This document shows, piece by piece, positions 46,936 through 55,606 of a stretch of DNA of 64,000 nt. Made by a program: the position numbers and the translations under genes. The DNA is from UBA4636 sp045534575 (lineage in GTDB: Bacteria; Bacillota; Clostridia; Christensenellales; Borkfalkiaceae): NCBI GenBank assembly GCA_045534575.1, contig JAZSJZ010000005.1:124001-188000 (forward strand), read 5' to 3'. The notes beneath the pieces are model-generated. The model did no database searches and was not told where the DNA came from. It saw nothing but the letters and a program-made list of their open reading frames with translations. Position 1 is the stretch's first letter, and each line of letters begins with the position of its first letter.

Positions 46936-48483
46936 ATGGCACAAACAAAAACTAAAAAAACCGTTTCAACCAAAAAGGTGGTTGAAGCCGTTAAAGATAC
47001 AAAAACCGTTGAGGTGGAAAGTAACCCTATAGCTGAAAACGTAAGCGTGGAATATAAACGCTCGGTTTTATTCGTTGCAACTGAGGCAAATCCGTTCATT
47101 GCAACCGGCGGTCTTGCCGACGTTATCGGCTCGCTTCCGCTATCTTTAGCAAAAAGAGATAACTATGACGTTAGAGTTATTCTTCCGCTTTACGGCACTA
47201 TGGAGGAAGGCTATAGAAATCACCTAACATATCTAGGCAATTTCAACGTTCCCGTTGGTTGGCGCAATCAGTATTGCGGGCTTTTCTCTTACAAGAGAAA
47301 GGGCGTAACCTTCTATTTTATTGATAACGAATACTATTTTAAGCGTTCCACGCTCTACGGGCATTTTGACGATGGCGAAAGGTTTGCTTTCTATTCTAGA
47401 GCCGTTCTTGAGGCAATGCAATACCTTAACTATTATCCTAACGTTATGCACTGCCACGATTGGCAAACTGCGCTTTCAGTAGTTTATTTAAAGACTATCT
47501 ACTCTAACAAATTTGGCTTTAAGAACATTAGAGCAATTTTCACTATTCATAACATAGAATATCAAGGCAAATACGATAAGTCTATTTTAGAAGACGTTTT
47601 CGGGCTTCCCGAGTTTGCTATGCCCGTTTTGGAATACGACGGCGCTCTAAATCTTATGAAAGGCGCAATTCAACTTGCCGACTTTGTTACAACGGTTAGT
47701 AGAACGTATGCTGAAGAGATTAAAAACGAGTTTTTTGCGCACGGGCTTCAATATATCATTAACGCCGTTCCCGAAAAGTTGAAAGGCGTTCTCAACGGTA
47801 TTGACGTTGACCTTTATAACCCAGAAAACGATAAGCATCTTTTTGAAAACTTCTCGGCTAAAGATAAGAGCGGAAAGGCTGTATGTAAAAGCGAACTTCA
47901 AAAAATGTTAGGGCTTCCCGTTCGTGATGACGTGCCTATTATCGCAATAATTTCAAGGCTTGTTTCGCACAAAGGCTTAGACCTTGTTAAAGCCGTTTTA
48001 GAAGAACTTTTAGCAGAAGACGTGCAAGTTGTTATCTTAGGCAAGGGCGAGGCTTACTACGAAGGGCATTTTGCTTACGTTGCCGAAAACTATTCGGGTA
48101 AATGCAAAACCATTATCGCTTATAACAAAGACTTATCTTCGAAGATTTATTCGGGCGCAGATATTTTCTTAATGCCGTCAAAACAAGAGCCGTGCGGGCT
48201 TTCGCAAATGATTGCTTGTCGCTATGGAACGATACCAGTTGTTAGAAAAACGGGCGGGCTTAACGATAGCATAACCCCGTTCAATGAAACACGCTCGGGC
48301 GGAAACGGCTTTAGCTTTGCTAACTATAACGCTCACGAAATGCTCTACGTTATTAAAGACGCAATCTTTACCTTTGGCGATAAAAAGACTTGGGCTGGCT
48401 TAATGGATAGAGCAATGACCACCGATTTTTCTTGGAATAAGTCGGCGATAGAGTATGAAAAACTTTACGACTTATACAAATAA
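46936..48483 (+). CDS. glgA: Glycogen synthase GlgA with N-terminal extension
   Basis: 515 residues. A GT5 glycosyltransferase begins at about residue 45: VLFVATEANPFIATGGLADV, GT-B fold. The ADP-glucose C-terminal domain holds IISRLVSHKGLDLV and MPSKQEPCGLSQMIA. It elongates alpha-1,4 glucan from ADP-glucose. The Lys of the usual K-T/S-G-G motif is Ala here (ATGGLADV). About 44 N-terminal residues, rich in Lys, Thr and Val, have no counterpart in compact GlgA proteins. AGGAGATGAAATT precedes the ATG, so the extension is probably translated. Confidence 0.95.
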   Translation: MAQTKTKKTVSTKKVVEAVKDTKTVEVESNPIAENVSVEYKRSVLFVATEANPFIATGGLADVIGSLPLSLAKRDNYDVRVILPLYGTMEEGYRNHLTYLGNFNVPVGWRNQYCGLFSYKRKGVTFYFIDNEYYFKRSTLYGHFDDGERFAFYSRAVLEAMQYLNYYPNVMHCHDWQTALSVVYLKTIYSNKFGFKNIRAIFTIHNIEYQGKYDKSILEDVFGLPEFAMPVLEYDGALNLMKGAIQLADFVTTVSRTYAEEIKNEFFAHGLQYIINAVPEKLKGVLNGIDVDLYNPENDKHLFENFSAKDKSGKAVCKSELQKMLGLPVRDDVPIIAIISRLVSHKGLDLVKAVLEELLAEDVQVVILGKGEAYYEGHFAYVAENYSGKCKTIIAYNKDLSSKIYSGADIFLMPSKQEPCGLSQMIACRYGTIPVVRKTGGLNDSITPFNETRSGGNGFSFANYNAHEMLYVIKDAIFTFGDKKTWAGLMDRAMTTDFSWNKSAIEYEKLYDLYK

Positions 48484-48530
48484 AAACAAAACAAATTAGG
48501 CTAATATTACACAAAATTTTGGAGAGATAA

Positions 48531-50957
48531 ATGAACAATTTTACTAAAAAAGAAGCAAAAGAAGTAATCGAAACCAAACTTTCTAGGTTCTTCGGCGTAG
48601 GCGTTGCCGATTGCACTAAGGAACAACTTTATAAAGCAGTGGTAATGGCTGTTCGCGATATTCTTTTGGAAAAACGCAATAAGTATCACAATATGACCAA
48701 AAAAGCGCAAGCAAAGAAGGTTTATTATCTTTGCATGGAATTCTTGCTTGGAAGGTCGCTAAAGAACAACGTTTATAATCTTGGTATAGAAGATGCGCTA
48801 AAAGGCGCTTTAAAAAGTTTTAACGTTACGCTAGACGATTTATACGAACTCGAGCCCGACGCTGGTCTTGGTAACGGCGGTTTAGGAAGACTTGCCGCTT
48901 GCTATATGGACGGCTTAGCATCGCAAAACTACCCAACTTACGGTTTTTCTATCCGCTACGAGTATGGTCTATTCAAGCAAAAACTCGTTGACGGCTGGCA
49001 AATGGAACTTCCAGACGAGTGGCTTCCGGGCGGTGAAGTTTGGTTAACCCAAAGAAGCGATAGGGCTTTCAAGGTTAAATTTGACGGCAGAATTATCGAA
49101 GAGTGGACTGATAAAGGCGTAAAAGTAAACCACGTTGACGCAGTTGAAGTCGAAGCCGTGCCTTACGATATGATGATATCTGGTAAAGATAGCGAAGCCG
49201 TTTCCGTTTTAAGATTGTGGGCGGCTCGCTCTACTAAGACTTTCGATATGCATATGTTCTCGCAAGGTGATTATCAACGTTGTATGAAGGAAAGCACCGA
49301 AGCCGAGCTTATTTCTAAGGTTTTATACCCGTCTGATAACCACTTCGAGGGCAAGGCTTTAAGGCTTAAACAGCAATACTTGTTGGTTTCTGCGTCCCTT
49401 CAAAATATTTTATACGACCATTATTATAGATATCACACGTTTGATAATCTTGCCGAAAAGGTTGCAATCCATATTAACGATACGCACCCAGCGCTTTCAG
49501 TTCCTGAACTTATGCGTCTTTTGATGGACGAAAACGGCTATTCGTGGGATAAGGCTTGGGAGATTACGACTAAGACCATTGCTTACACTAACCACACCGT
49601 TTTAGCAGAAGCCTTAGAAGTTTGGAGTGAGGACTTAATCGAAAGAAGACTTCCAAGAATTCACGCAATCATCAAAGAAATTAACCAACGTTTCTGCGCT
49701 GATTTATGGAATATTTGCCCGGGCGATTGGGATAAAATTGAAAGAATGTCAATTATCTCTCACGGAAGAGTAAGGATGGCAAACCTTTCAGTTGTCGGCT
49801 CGCACCAAGTAAACGGCGTATCTGCTCTTCATAGCGATATTATTAAAGATAGCATTTTCAAAGATTTTGCCGATATCACTCCGCAAAAATTCACCAACGT
49901 AACAAACGGCATTGCGCATAGACGTTGGCTTTGCCAAGCGAACAAGGAACTTACTTCGCTTTTGACCGATTGCATTGGCGACGGCTTTGTGTTAGACGCT
50001 GAAAAACTTGCCGATTTTAAGAAGTTCGATAGCGATGAGTCCGTTTGCAAAAAACTTTTAGAAATTAAAGACTTAAAGAAACGCCAGCTCGCTGATTATA
50101 TTAAAAAGCACAACGGCATTGATATCAACCCTAATTCCTTCTTTGACGTTCAAGCAAAGCGTATGCACGAATATAAGCGTCAACTTCTTATGACGATGTA
50201 TATTATCGACCTTTTCGAAGAGTTAAAGCAAAACCCTGATAAACAAATGCAACCAAAAACGTTTATTTTCGGGGCGAAAGCAGCGCCGGGCTACTTTGTT
50301 GCAAAGCAAATCATTAAGCTTATTTGCTGTCTTGCAGAAGAAATTAACAACTACCCAGACGCTAGAATTAGAGAAAAGATAAAAGTCGTTTATCTTGAAA
50401 ACTATTCTGTAACGGTGGCGGAACTTCTAATGCCAGCAACCGAACTTTCGGAACAAATTTCTCTTGCTGGTAAAGAGGCAAGCGGGACGGGCAATATGAA
50501 GTTTATGATAAACGGCGCATTAACCGTTGGCACGATGGACGGCGCTAACGTTGAAATGTGCGAAAAGGTAGGCGAAGAAAATATTTATATCTTCGGTTTA
50601 AGAGCGCACGAGGTTGAAAATCTTTGGAAACAAGGCTATAACGCAACCGCATATTATAACTCTAACCCAAGGCTTAGAAGAATTATCGAAAGTCTTAAAA
50701 AAGGCTATAACGGCGTAAGTTTTGAGTTCTTTGCTAACTACCTTATCACTAACTCACCTGTTGCAGACCCTTATATGTGCATGGCGGATTTCTATTCATA
50801 CTTTGAAACAAAGAATAGAATTGACGTTGACTATCAAGATAAGAAGAAATGGTCGGCAATGAGCGTTAGAAATATCGCTTCTAGCGGTTTCTTCGCAGCA
50901 GATAGAGCAATTAAGGAATATGCCGATAGAATTTGGGGCTTAAAAGTTATTAAATAG
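48531..50957 (+). CDS. glgP: Glycogen/maltodextrin phosphorylase
   Basis: 808 residues, GT35. LEPDAGLGNGGLGRLAACYMDG, INDTHPALSVPELMRLL, TNGIAHRRWL and EASGTGNMKFMINGALTVGTMDGAN. The last contains the nucleotide-like PLP region (GTGNMK); PLP is the cofactor. It releases glucose-1-phosphate from alpha-glucan ends. GGAGAGATAA precedes ATG, 47 bases after glgA, so synthesis and degradation genes share one transcript. Confidence 0.97.
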   Translation: MNNFTKKEAKEVIETKLSRFFGVGVADCTKEQLYKAVVMAVRDILLEKRNKYHNMTKKAQAKKVYYLCMEFLLGRSLKNNVYNLGIEDALKGALKSFNVTLDDLYELEPDAGLGNGGLGRLAACYMDGLASQNYPTYGFSIRYEYGLFKQKLVDGWQMELPDEWLPGGEVWLTQRSDRAFKVKFDGRIIEEWTDKGVKVNHVDAVEVEAVPYDMMISGKDSEAVSVLRLWAARSTKTFDMHMFSQGDYQRCMKESTEAELISKVLYPSDNHFEGKALRLKQQYLLVSASLQNILYDHYYRYHTFDNLAEKVAIHINDTHPALSVPELMRLLMDENGYSWDKAWEITTKTIAYTNHTVLAEALEVWSEDLIERRLPRIHAIIKEINQRFCADLWNICPGDWDKIERMSIISHGRVRMANLSVVGSHQVNGVSALHSDIIKDSIFKDFADITPQKFTNVTNGIAHRRWLCQANKELTSLLTDCIGDGFVLDAEKLADFKKFDSDESVCKKLLEIKDLKKRQLADYIKKHNGIDINPNSFFDVQAKRMHEYKRQLLMTMYIIDLFEELKQNPDKQMQPKTFIFGAKAAPGYFVAKQIIKLICCLAEEINNYPDARIREKIKVVYLENYSVTVAELLMPATELSEQISLAGKEASGTGNMKFMINGALTVGTMDGANVEMCEKVGEENIYIFGLRAHEVENLWKQGYNATAYYNSNPRLRRIIESLKKGYNGVSFEFFANYLITNSPVADPYMCMADFYSYFETKNRIDVDYQDKKKWSAMSVRNIASSGFFAADRAIKEYADRIWGLKVIK

Positions 50958-51037
50958 CCAAATCTATCAAATAAAATATTTAAGTAAACTCACCAAAAGA
51001 GCAAGTTTTCTTGCTAAACTAAAGTTGTAAAAATAGT

Positions 51038-52831
51038 ATGCAGTTTCATTTCAACGCGCTCGATACGCATTTTAAAAGCGTTATCGGCGCAGTAAAACAA
51101 GATCAAACGATAAATTTTAGAGTAAACTCGGTAGGCTTTGGCGAATGTATTTTATACGTTCGCCAAGACCAATGCGAGCATTTTGAAGCATACCCAATGC
51201 AAAAGGCAGAGGGTGGCTTTTTTGTGTCTTTAAAATTTAACGAGTGCGGTCTTTTCTGGTATTATTTTGCTTGCGACGGCGTGCGTTTTGGTAAGAATTT
51301 CGACCAAACTGCAAAACCCTACTTAGAAGATAATTTCCAACTTAGCGTTTATTCTAAAGACTATGAAACGCCTGAATTTTTAAAGGGTGGAACAATTTAT
51401 CAAATTTTTCCCGATAGATTTAATAAAGTGGGCGATTTTGAGGTGGAAAAAGGCAAGGTTAAGCGAGAAGATTGGGGCGGACTTCCTATCTTTAGGAATA
51501 GCCAAGGCTTGGTTTTAAACAACGAATTTTTTGGCGGAAATTTTAAAGGCATTGAAGAAAAACTTGAGTTTTTAAAAGAACTTGGAGTGAACGCAGTTTA
51601 TCTTAACCCTATTAACAAGGCTTATTCCTCTCACCGCTACGATACGGGCGACTATTTGCAGGTCGATAGCGTTTTAGGGACTGAGGAAGATTTAAAAAGC
51701 TTGCTAAAAAAGGCAAAAACGCTTGGAATTAACTTTATTTTCGACGGCGTTTATAACCACGTTGGTAGCGATAGCGTTTATTTTAATAGGCAAAAAACTT
51801 ACGATAGTGTAGGTGCGTATCAGTCGAAGAATAGCCCTTATTATCCTTGGTTTGACTTTGTCGAACACCCTAACAAATATCGAAGTTGGTGGGATTTTGA
51901 AACGCTTCCTAGCATAAACAAAAAATCAAAGCCTTTCCAAAAATTTATTTGTGAAAGGGTTATTAAAAAATATATGCAACTTGGCTTTATGGGCGTTCGG
52001 CTTGACGTTGTTGACGAGCTTGACGACGATTTTGTAAAAGCCATAAGAAAGGCAGTTAAAGAAGTTAATAAAGACGGGGTTGTTATTGGCGAAGTGTGGG
52101 AAGATGCAACCAATAAAATTGCGTATGGCAAAAGGCGAACGTATTTTTTGGGCGACGAGTTAGATTCGGTTATGAACTATCCGCTAAAAGATAGCATTAT
52201 TAACTACTTGTTATCAGGGAATACTTTTGAGCTTAAAAAAACTATGCTCGAGCAAGTTAACAACTATCCAAAAGACGCGCTAAATACCCTTATGAACGTT
52301 CTATCAACTCACGATACGCCACGAATTATAACCGTTCTAGGCAGAGATAACGTTTTGACCGATAAAGACAAAATGGCTTTCGAAGTTTTAACTGAAAGGG
52401 AATATAAAAAGGGCGTAAAACTTGCGAAAATGGCTTACGGGATTGTATTCACTTTCTTAGGTGCTCCTTCAATTTATTATGGCGACGAGGCTGGCGTCTG
52501 GGGCAATCTCGACCCGTATAACCGAAAGTGTTACCCTTGGGGCAAAGAAGATATGGGCCTTTTAAATTTCATAAAAACGCTTGGCAAAATTCGAAAAGAA
52601 AATTCTGTGTTTAAAGAAGGCTTATTTAGAATTTTGTTTTGCGATGATAAAACGATTGTCTATGAAAGGTATTCAAAATTAGATAGCGTTATCGTTGCGC
52701 TAACTATGGCAAATCTTCCTGTTAAAATTTCGTTTGAAAGCGAAAAAGTTAACCTTCTAAATTTAAAAGAAGAAGGCAAAAGTTTTGAACTTAAGCCTTC
52801 AACCATTGCAATCTTTAAAAACAAAAAATAG
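51038..52831 (+). CDS. GH13 glycosidase, neopullulanase/cyclomaltodextrinase-like
   Basis: 597 residues. A beta-sandwich N-terminal module (about 1-115) precedes the GH13 catalytic barrel: FDGVYNHVG (region I), GVRLDVVDEL (region II, nucleophile Asp), GEVWED (region III, acid Glu) and LSTHDTPR (region IV). It ends in a small beta domain. Such enzymes cut maltodextrins, branched limit dextrin or cyclodextrin inside the cell; there is no signal peptide. The gap after glgP is 80 bases with a small AGCAAG/CTTGCT hairpin, and no Shine-Dalgarno is seen before ATG. Likely helps recycle glycogen. Confidence 0.88.
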   Translation: MQFHFNALDTHFKSVIGAVKQDQTINFRVNSVGFGECILYVRQDQCEHFEAYPMQKAEGGFFVSLKFNECGLFWYYFACDGVRFGKNFDQTAKPYLEDNFQLSVYSKDYETPEFLKGGTIYQIFPDRFNKVGDFEVEKGKVKREDWGGLPIFRNSQGLVLNNEFFGGNFKGIEEKLEFLKELGVNAVYLNPINKAYSSHRYDTGDYLQVDSVLGTEEDLKSLLKKAKTLGINFIFDGVYNHVGSDSVYFNRQKTYDSVGAYQSKNSPYYPWFDFVEHPNKYRSWWDFETLPSINKKSKPFQKFICERVIKKYMQLGFMGVRLDVVDELDDDFVKAIRKAVKEVNKDGVVIGEVWEDATNKIAYGKRRTYFLGDELDSVMNYPLKDSIINYLLSGNTFELKKTMLEQVNNYPKDALNTLMNVLSTHDTPRIITVLGRDNVLTDKDKMAFEVLTEREYKKGVKLAKMAYGIVFTFLGAPSIYYGDEAGVWGNLDPYNRKCYPWGKEDMGLLNFIKTLGKIRKENSVFKEGLFRILFCDDKTIVYERYSKLDSVIVALTMANLPVKISFESEKVNLLNLKEEGKSFELKPSTIAIFKNKK

Positions 52832-52862
52832 CGGTTAATCGACCTATAGACCGACTTTTTTA
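52831..52862 (+). terminator. Repeat-based weak terminator after the GH13 gene
   Basis: GCGGTTAATCGACCTATAGA then CCGAC and TTTTTT. CGGT/ACCG form a short stem around the dispersed palindrome core. It begins within the stop codon of the GH13 gene. Confidence 0.6.
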
Positions 52863-52890
52863 TAAAAAATCACTAAAATTGAGGCGAATT

Positions 52891-55071
52891 ATGGATATTA
52901 TTCAAAGAATTACTGATGAGTTTAACTTACGAAAAGACCACGTTTTAAACGTTGTTAACCTTTTAGACGAAGGCAACACAATTCCTTTCATTGCTCGTTA
53001 TAGAAAGGAAATGACCGGGCATATTGACGACCAAGTTCTAAGAGATTTTGCCGATAGATTAAACTATCTTAGAAACTTAGAAAAAAGAAAAGAAGAAGTT
53101 AAAAAATCTATCGAAGAGCAAGGAAAATTAACTGACGAAATCGTTAACGCTCTTGCTGTTTGCGAAACCTTAACCGAGGTTGAAGACGTTTACCGCCCAT
53201 ACAAGCAAAAGAGAAAAACAAGGGCAACCATTGCAATTGCTAAGGGTTTAGAACCGCTTGCAGATATCTTGCTCGCTCAAGATATTAAAGAGGGCAATAT
53301 TGAAGACGTTGCAAAACCTTTCGTTGACGAAGAAAAGGGCGTTACTGACGTTCAAGATGCGTTAAACGGCGCAATGGATATTATTGCCGAGCGTGTTAGC
53401 GACGACGCCGAACTTAGAAAGAAACTCCGTAGAATAATGTATCGCAACGGCGAAATTGTTGTTAAAACTTCTAAAAACGCAAAGGAAGAAAACGCAAAAA
53501 CCTACGAAATGTATGCCGACTATAGTGAAGCAATTTGCGAAATTAAAGAGCATAGAATTCTTGCTATCAATCGTGGTGAAAAGGAAGATTGCTTAAAAGT
53601 TAAACTTGAACTTGACAAAGACTTTGCTCACAGAGTTTGCTCGGCAAGTTTTGTTAAAGAAGGTAGCATTACCACCGAATACGTTCAAAGAGCAGTAATC
53701 GATGCGTATGAAAGATTAATTTTCCCATCTGTTGAGCGTGAAATTAGAAGCGAACTTACCGATAAAGCAAGTGAGCAAGCAATTAAGATGTTCGAAGTTA
53801 ACCTTGAACCGCTTTTAATGCAACCGCCTATTAAAGATAAGGTTACAATGGGCTTTGACCCAGCGTATAGAACGGGTTGCAAAATTGCAGTCGTTGACGA
53901 AACGGGTAAGGTTCTAGATAAAACCGTTGTTTACCCAACTCCTCCTCAATCAAAAGTCGAAGAGGCTAAAAAGGTTCTCATAGCTCTTATCAATAAATAT
54001 AAGGTTGACGTTATTTCAATCGGTAACGGCACAGCGTCTAAAGAATCGGAAATTTTCGTTTCCGAACTAATTAAAGATAGTTCAATCAAAAACCCTGTTA
54101 GTTATATCGTAGTAAGCGAGGCGGGCGCGTCCGTTTATTCGGCTTCAAAACTTGGCGCAGAAGAATTCCCTGATTACGACGTTTCCGAGCGTTCGGCTGT
54201 ATCTATCGCAAGAAGACTTCAAGACCCGCTTGCAGAACTTATTAAAATAGACCCAAAATCAATCGGCGTTGGTCAATATCAACACGATATGCCTCAAGCC
54301 CGTCTTGACGAAGTTTTAAAAGGCGTTTTGGAAGATTGCGTTAACAAAGTTGGCGTAAACTTAAACACTGCAAGCCCATCTTTATTATCTTACGTTTCAG
54401 GTCTTAACAGCGCAATCGTAAAAAACATTGTTAAATACCGCGAAGATAACGGCAAATTCAAATCAAGGCGTGAACTTCTAAAAGTTTCAAAACTTGGCGA
54501 AAAGGCTTTCGAACAATGCGCGGGCTTTTTAAGAATACCTGATTCTAAAACCGTTTTAGATAACACGGGCGTTCACCCAGAAAGTTACGAATCAACCCTA
54601 AAACTTCTTAACCTTTTCGGTTATAGCGAAAAAGACGTTGCTCAAGGCAACATTAAAGATATCTTAGAAAAGGTAAAAGCCTTTGGCGAAACTAAAGTTG
54701 CAGAATATTGTGGGCTAGGCGTTTTAACAATGCGCGATATTATCGCAGAACTTTTAAAGCCGGGTAGAGACGTTCGTGATTCTCTTCCAAAGCCAATGCT
54801 CCGCTCCGATATTATGGATATCAACGACCTAGTTGTTGGTATGAAAATAACGGGCACGGTAAGAAACGTAACCGACTTTGGCGCTTTCGTTGATATCGGC
54901 GTTCACCAAGACGGCTTAGTTCACGTATCACAACTTTCAGATAATTTCGTTAAGCACCCGTCTGAAGCGGTAAAAGTAGGCGAAGTGGTAACTGTAACGG
55001 TTATCGGTGTTGACGTTAAGAAAAACAGAATTTCCCTTTCAATGAAAAAAATGCCTATTGAGTCAAATTAG
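52891..55071 (+). CDS. tex: Tex family S1 RNA-binding protein
   Basis: 726 residues from ATG 52891 (MDIIQRITDEF), with TTGAGGCG 5 nt upstream; an in-frame TTG at 52879 overlaps that site. Domains in order: a helical N-terminus with IPFIARYRKEMTG near 30, a YqgF-like RNase H fold (MGFDPAYRTGCKIAVVDETG), HhH motifs (LLSYVSGLNSAIVKNIVKYRE), and a C-terminal S1 domain (GMKITGTVRNVTDFGAFVDIGVHQDGLVH). Tex is a conserved nucleic-acid binding factor linked to transcription and RNA turnover. Length matches the family. Confidence 0.96.
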   Translation: MDIIQRITDEFNLRKDHVLNVVNLLDEGNTIPFIARYRKEMTGHIDDQVLRDFADRLNYLRNLEKRKEEVKKSIEEQGKLTDEIVNALAVCETLTEVEDVYRPYKQKRKTRATIAIAKGLEPLADILLAQDIKEGNIEDVAKPFVDEEKGVTDVQDALNGAMDIIAERVSDDAELRKKLRRIMYRNGEIVVKTSKNAKEENAKTYEMYADYSEAICEIKEHRILAINRGEKEDCLKVKLELDKDFAHRVCSASFVKEGSITTEYVQRAVIDAYERLIFPSVEREIRSELTDKASEQAIKMFEVNLEPLLMQPPIKDKVTMGFDPAYRTGCKIAVVDETGKVLDKTVVYPTPPQSKVEEAKKVLIALINKYKVDVISIGNGTASKESEIFVSELIKDSSIKNPVSYIVVSEAGASVYSASKLGAEEFPDYDVSERSAVSIARRLQDPLAELIKIDPKSIGVGQYQHDMPQARLDEVLKGVLEDCVNKVGVNLNTASPSLLSYVSGLNSAIVKNIVKYREDNGKFKSRRELLKVSKLGEKAFEQCAGFLRIPDSKTVLDNTGVHPESYESTLKLLNLFGYSEKDVAQGNIKDILEKVKAFGETKVAEYCGLGVLTMRDIIAELLKPGRDVRDSLPKPMLRSDIMDINDLVVGMKITGTVRNVTDFGAFVDIGVHQDGLVHVSQLSDNFVKHPSEAVKVGEVVTVTVIGVDVKKNRISLSMKKMPIESN

Positions 55072-55074
55072 GTC

Positions 55075-55103
55075 TTGACATATCTTTTTAAATTTGATAT
55101 AAT
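55075..55103 (+). promoter_or_regulatory. Consensus promoter of acpP
   Basis: TTGACA (55075-55080), 17 nt and TATAAT (55098-55103), both perfect, starting 3 bases after the tex stop. Confidence 0.9.
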
Positions 55104-55126
55104 CTAAAAAACAGGAGGAATTTATT

Positions 55127-55348
55127 ATGACTTTTGAAAAACTTGCAGGTCTTTTAGCTGACCAACTTAATATCGACGTTGCTTCTATTAAAGAAGATTC
55201 AAACATCTTTGATGATTTAGGTGCAGACTCTATTGACACTCTAGAGCTTGTAATGCTTTTGGAAGAAGAACACGGTGTTACTATTCCAGAGGATGAAATT
55301 AACAACGTTAAAACCGTTAAAGATATTTTGAATTTATTCAACAAATAG
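55127..55348 (+). CDS. acpP: Acyl carrier protein
   Basis: 73 residues. LGADSIDTLELVMLLEEE contains the DS serine that carries 4-phosphopantetheine, followed by the acidic helix II typical of ACP. It holds growing fatty acyl chains. AGGAGGAA lies 7 nt before ATG and the promoter is at consensus, so strong expression is expected. It is monocistronic, bounded by the repeat element and a second terminator. The motif is DSIDTLE where fatty acid ACPs often have DSLDTVE, a common variation. Confidence 0.95.
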   Translation: MTFEKLAGLLADQLNIDVASIKEDSNIFDDLGADSIDTLELVMLLEEEHGVTIPEDEINNVKTVKDILNLFNK

Positions 55349-55378
55349 GTCGATAACGGGCTTATAGGCGGGCTTTTT
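55349..55378 (+). repeat. Dispersed palindrome copy after acpP
   Basis: It starts at the base after the acpP stop with GTCGATAACGGGCTTATAGG and continues as CGGGC and TTTTTG, so it probably acts as a terminator. It shares 26 identical bases with the copy inside bioY and 22 with the copy before gpsA. Confidence 0.75.
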
Positions 55379-55419
55379 GTTAAAAACCGCAAATAAAATT
55401 TAATAAAATAACAAAATTT

Positions 55420-55458
55420 CGCGCTTTAAAAGGCTTGTCTTTTAGGGCGCGGTTTTTT
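55420..55458 (+). terminator. Strong intrinsic terminator between acpP and ftsK
   Basis: CGCGCTTTAAAAG (55420-55432) pairs with CTTTTAGGGCGCG (55439-55451) over 13 bp, two of them G-T, with a 6-nt loop and GTTTTTT tail. No gene lies between acpP and ftsK. Confidence 0.92.
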
Positions 55459-55539
55459 ATGCGAATTTTGTTAAAATTTAGCCGAAAAAATCAAAAGATA
55501 ATTTTCACAAAATTTTTACAATTTAATTGTAAAAAAGTA

Positions 55540-55568
55540 TTCATTTTTTCGATGATGTATGTTATAAT
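55540..55568 (+). promoter_or_regulatory. Extended -10 promoter of the ftsK-recA-region operon
   Basis: TGTTATAAT (55560-55568) is a perfect extended -10. The -35 TTCATT at 55540-55545 is poor. It lies 38 bases before the ftsK start. Confidence 0.6.
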
Positions 55569-55606
55569 AGTTTAAATTATAATAATAACTTAAGGGGTGC
55601 ATTGTT

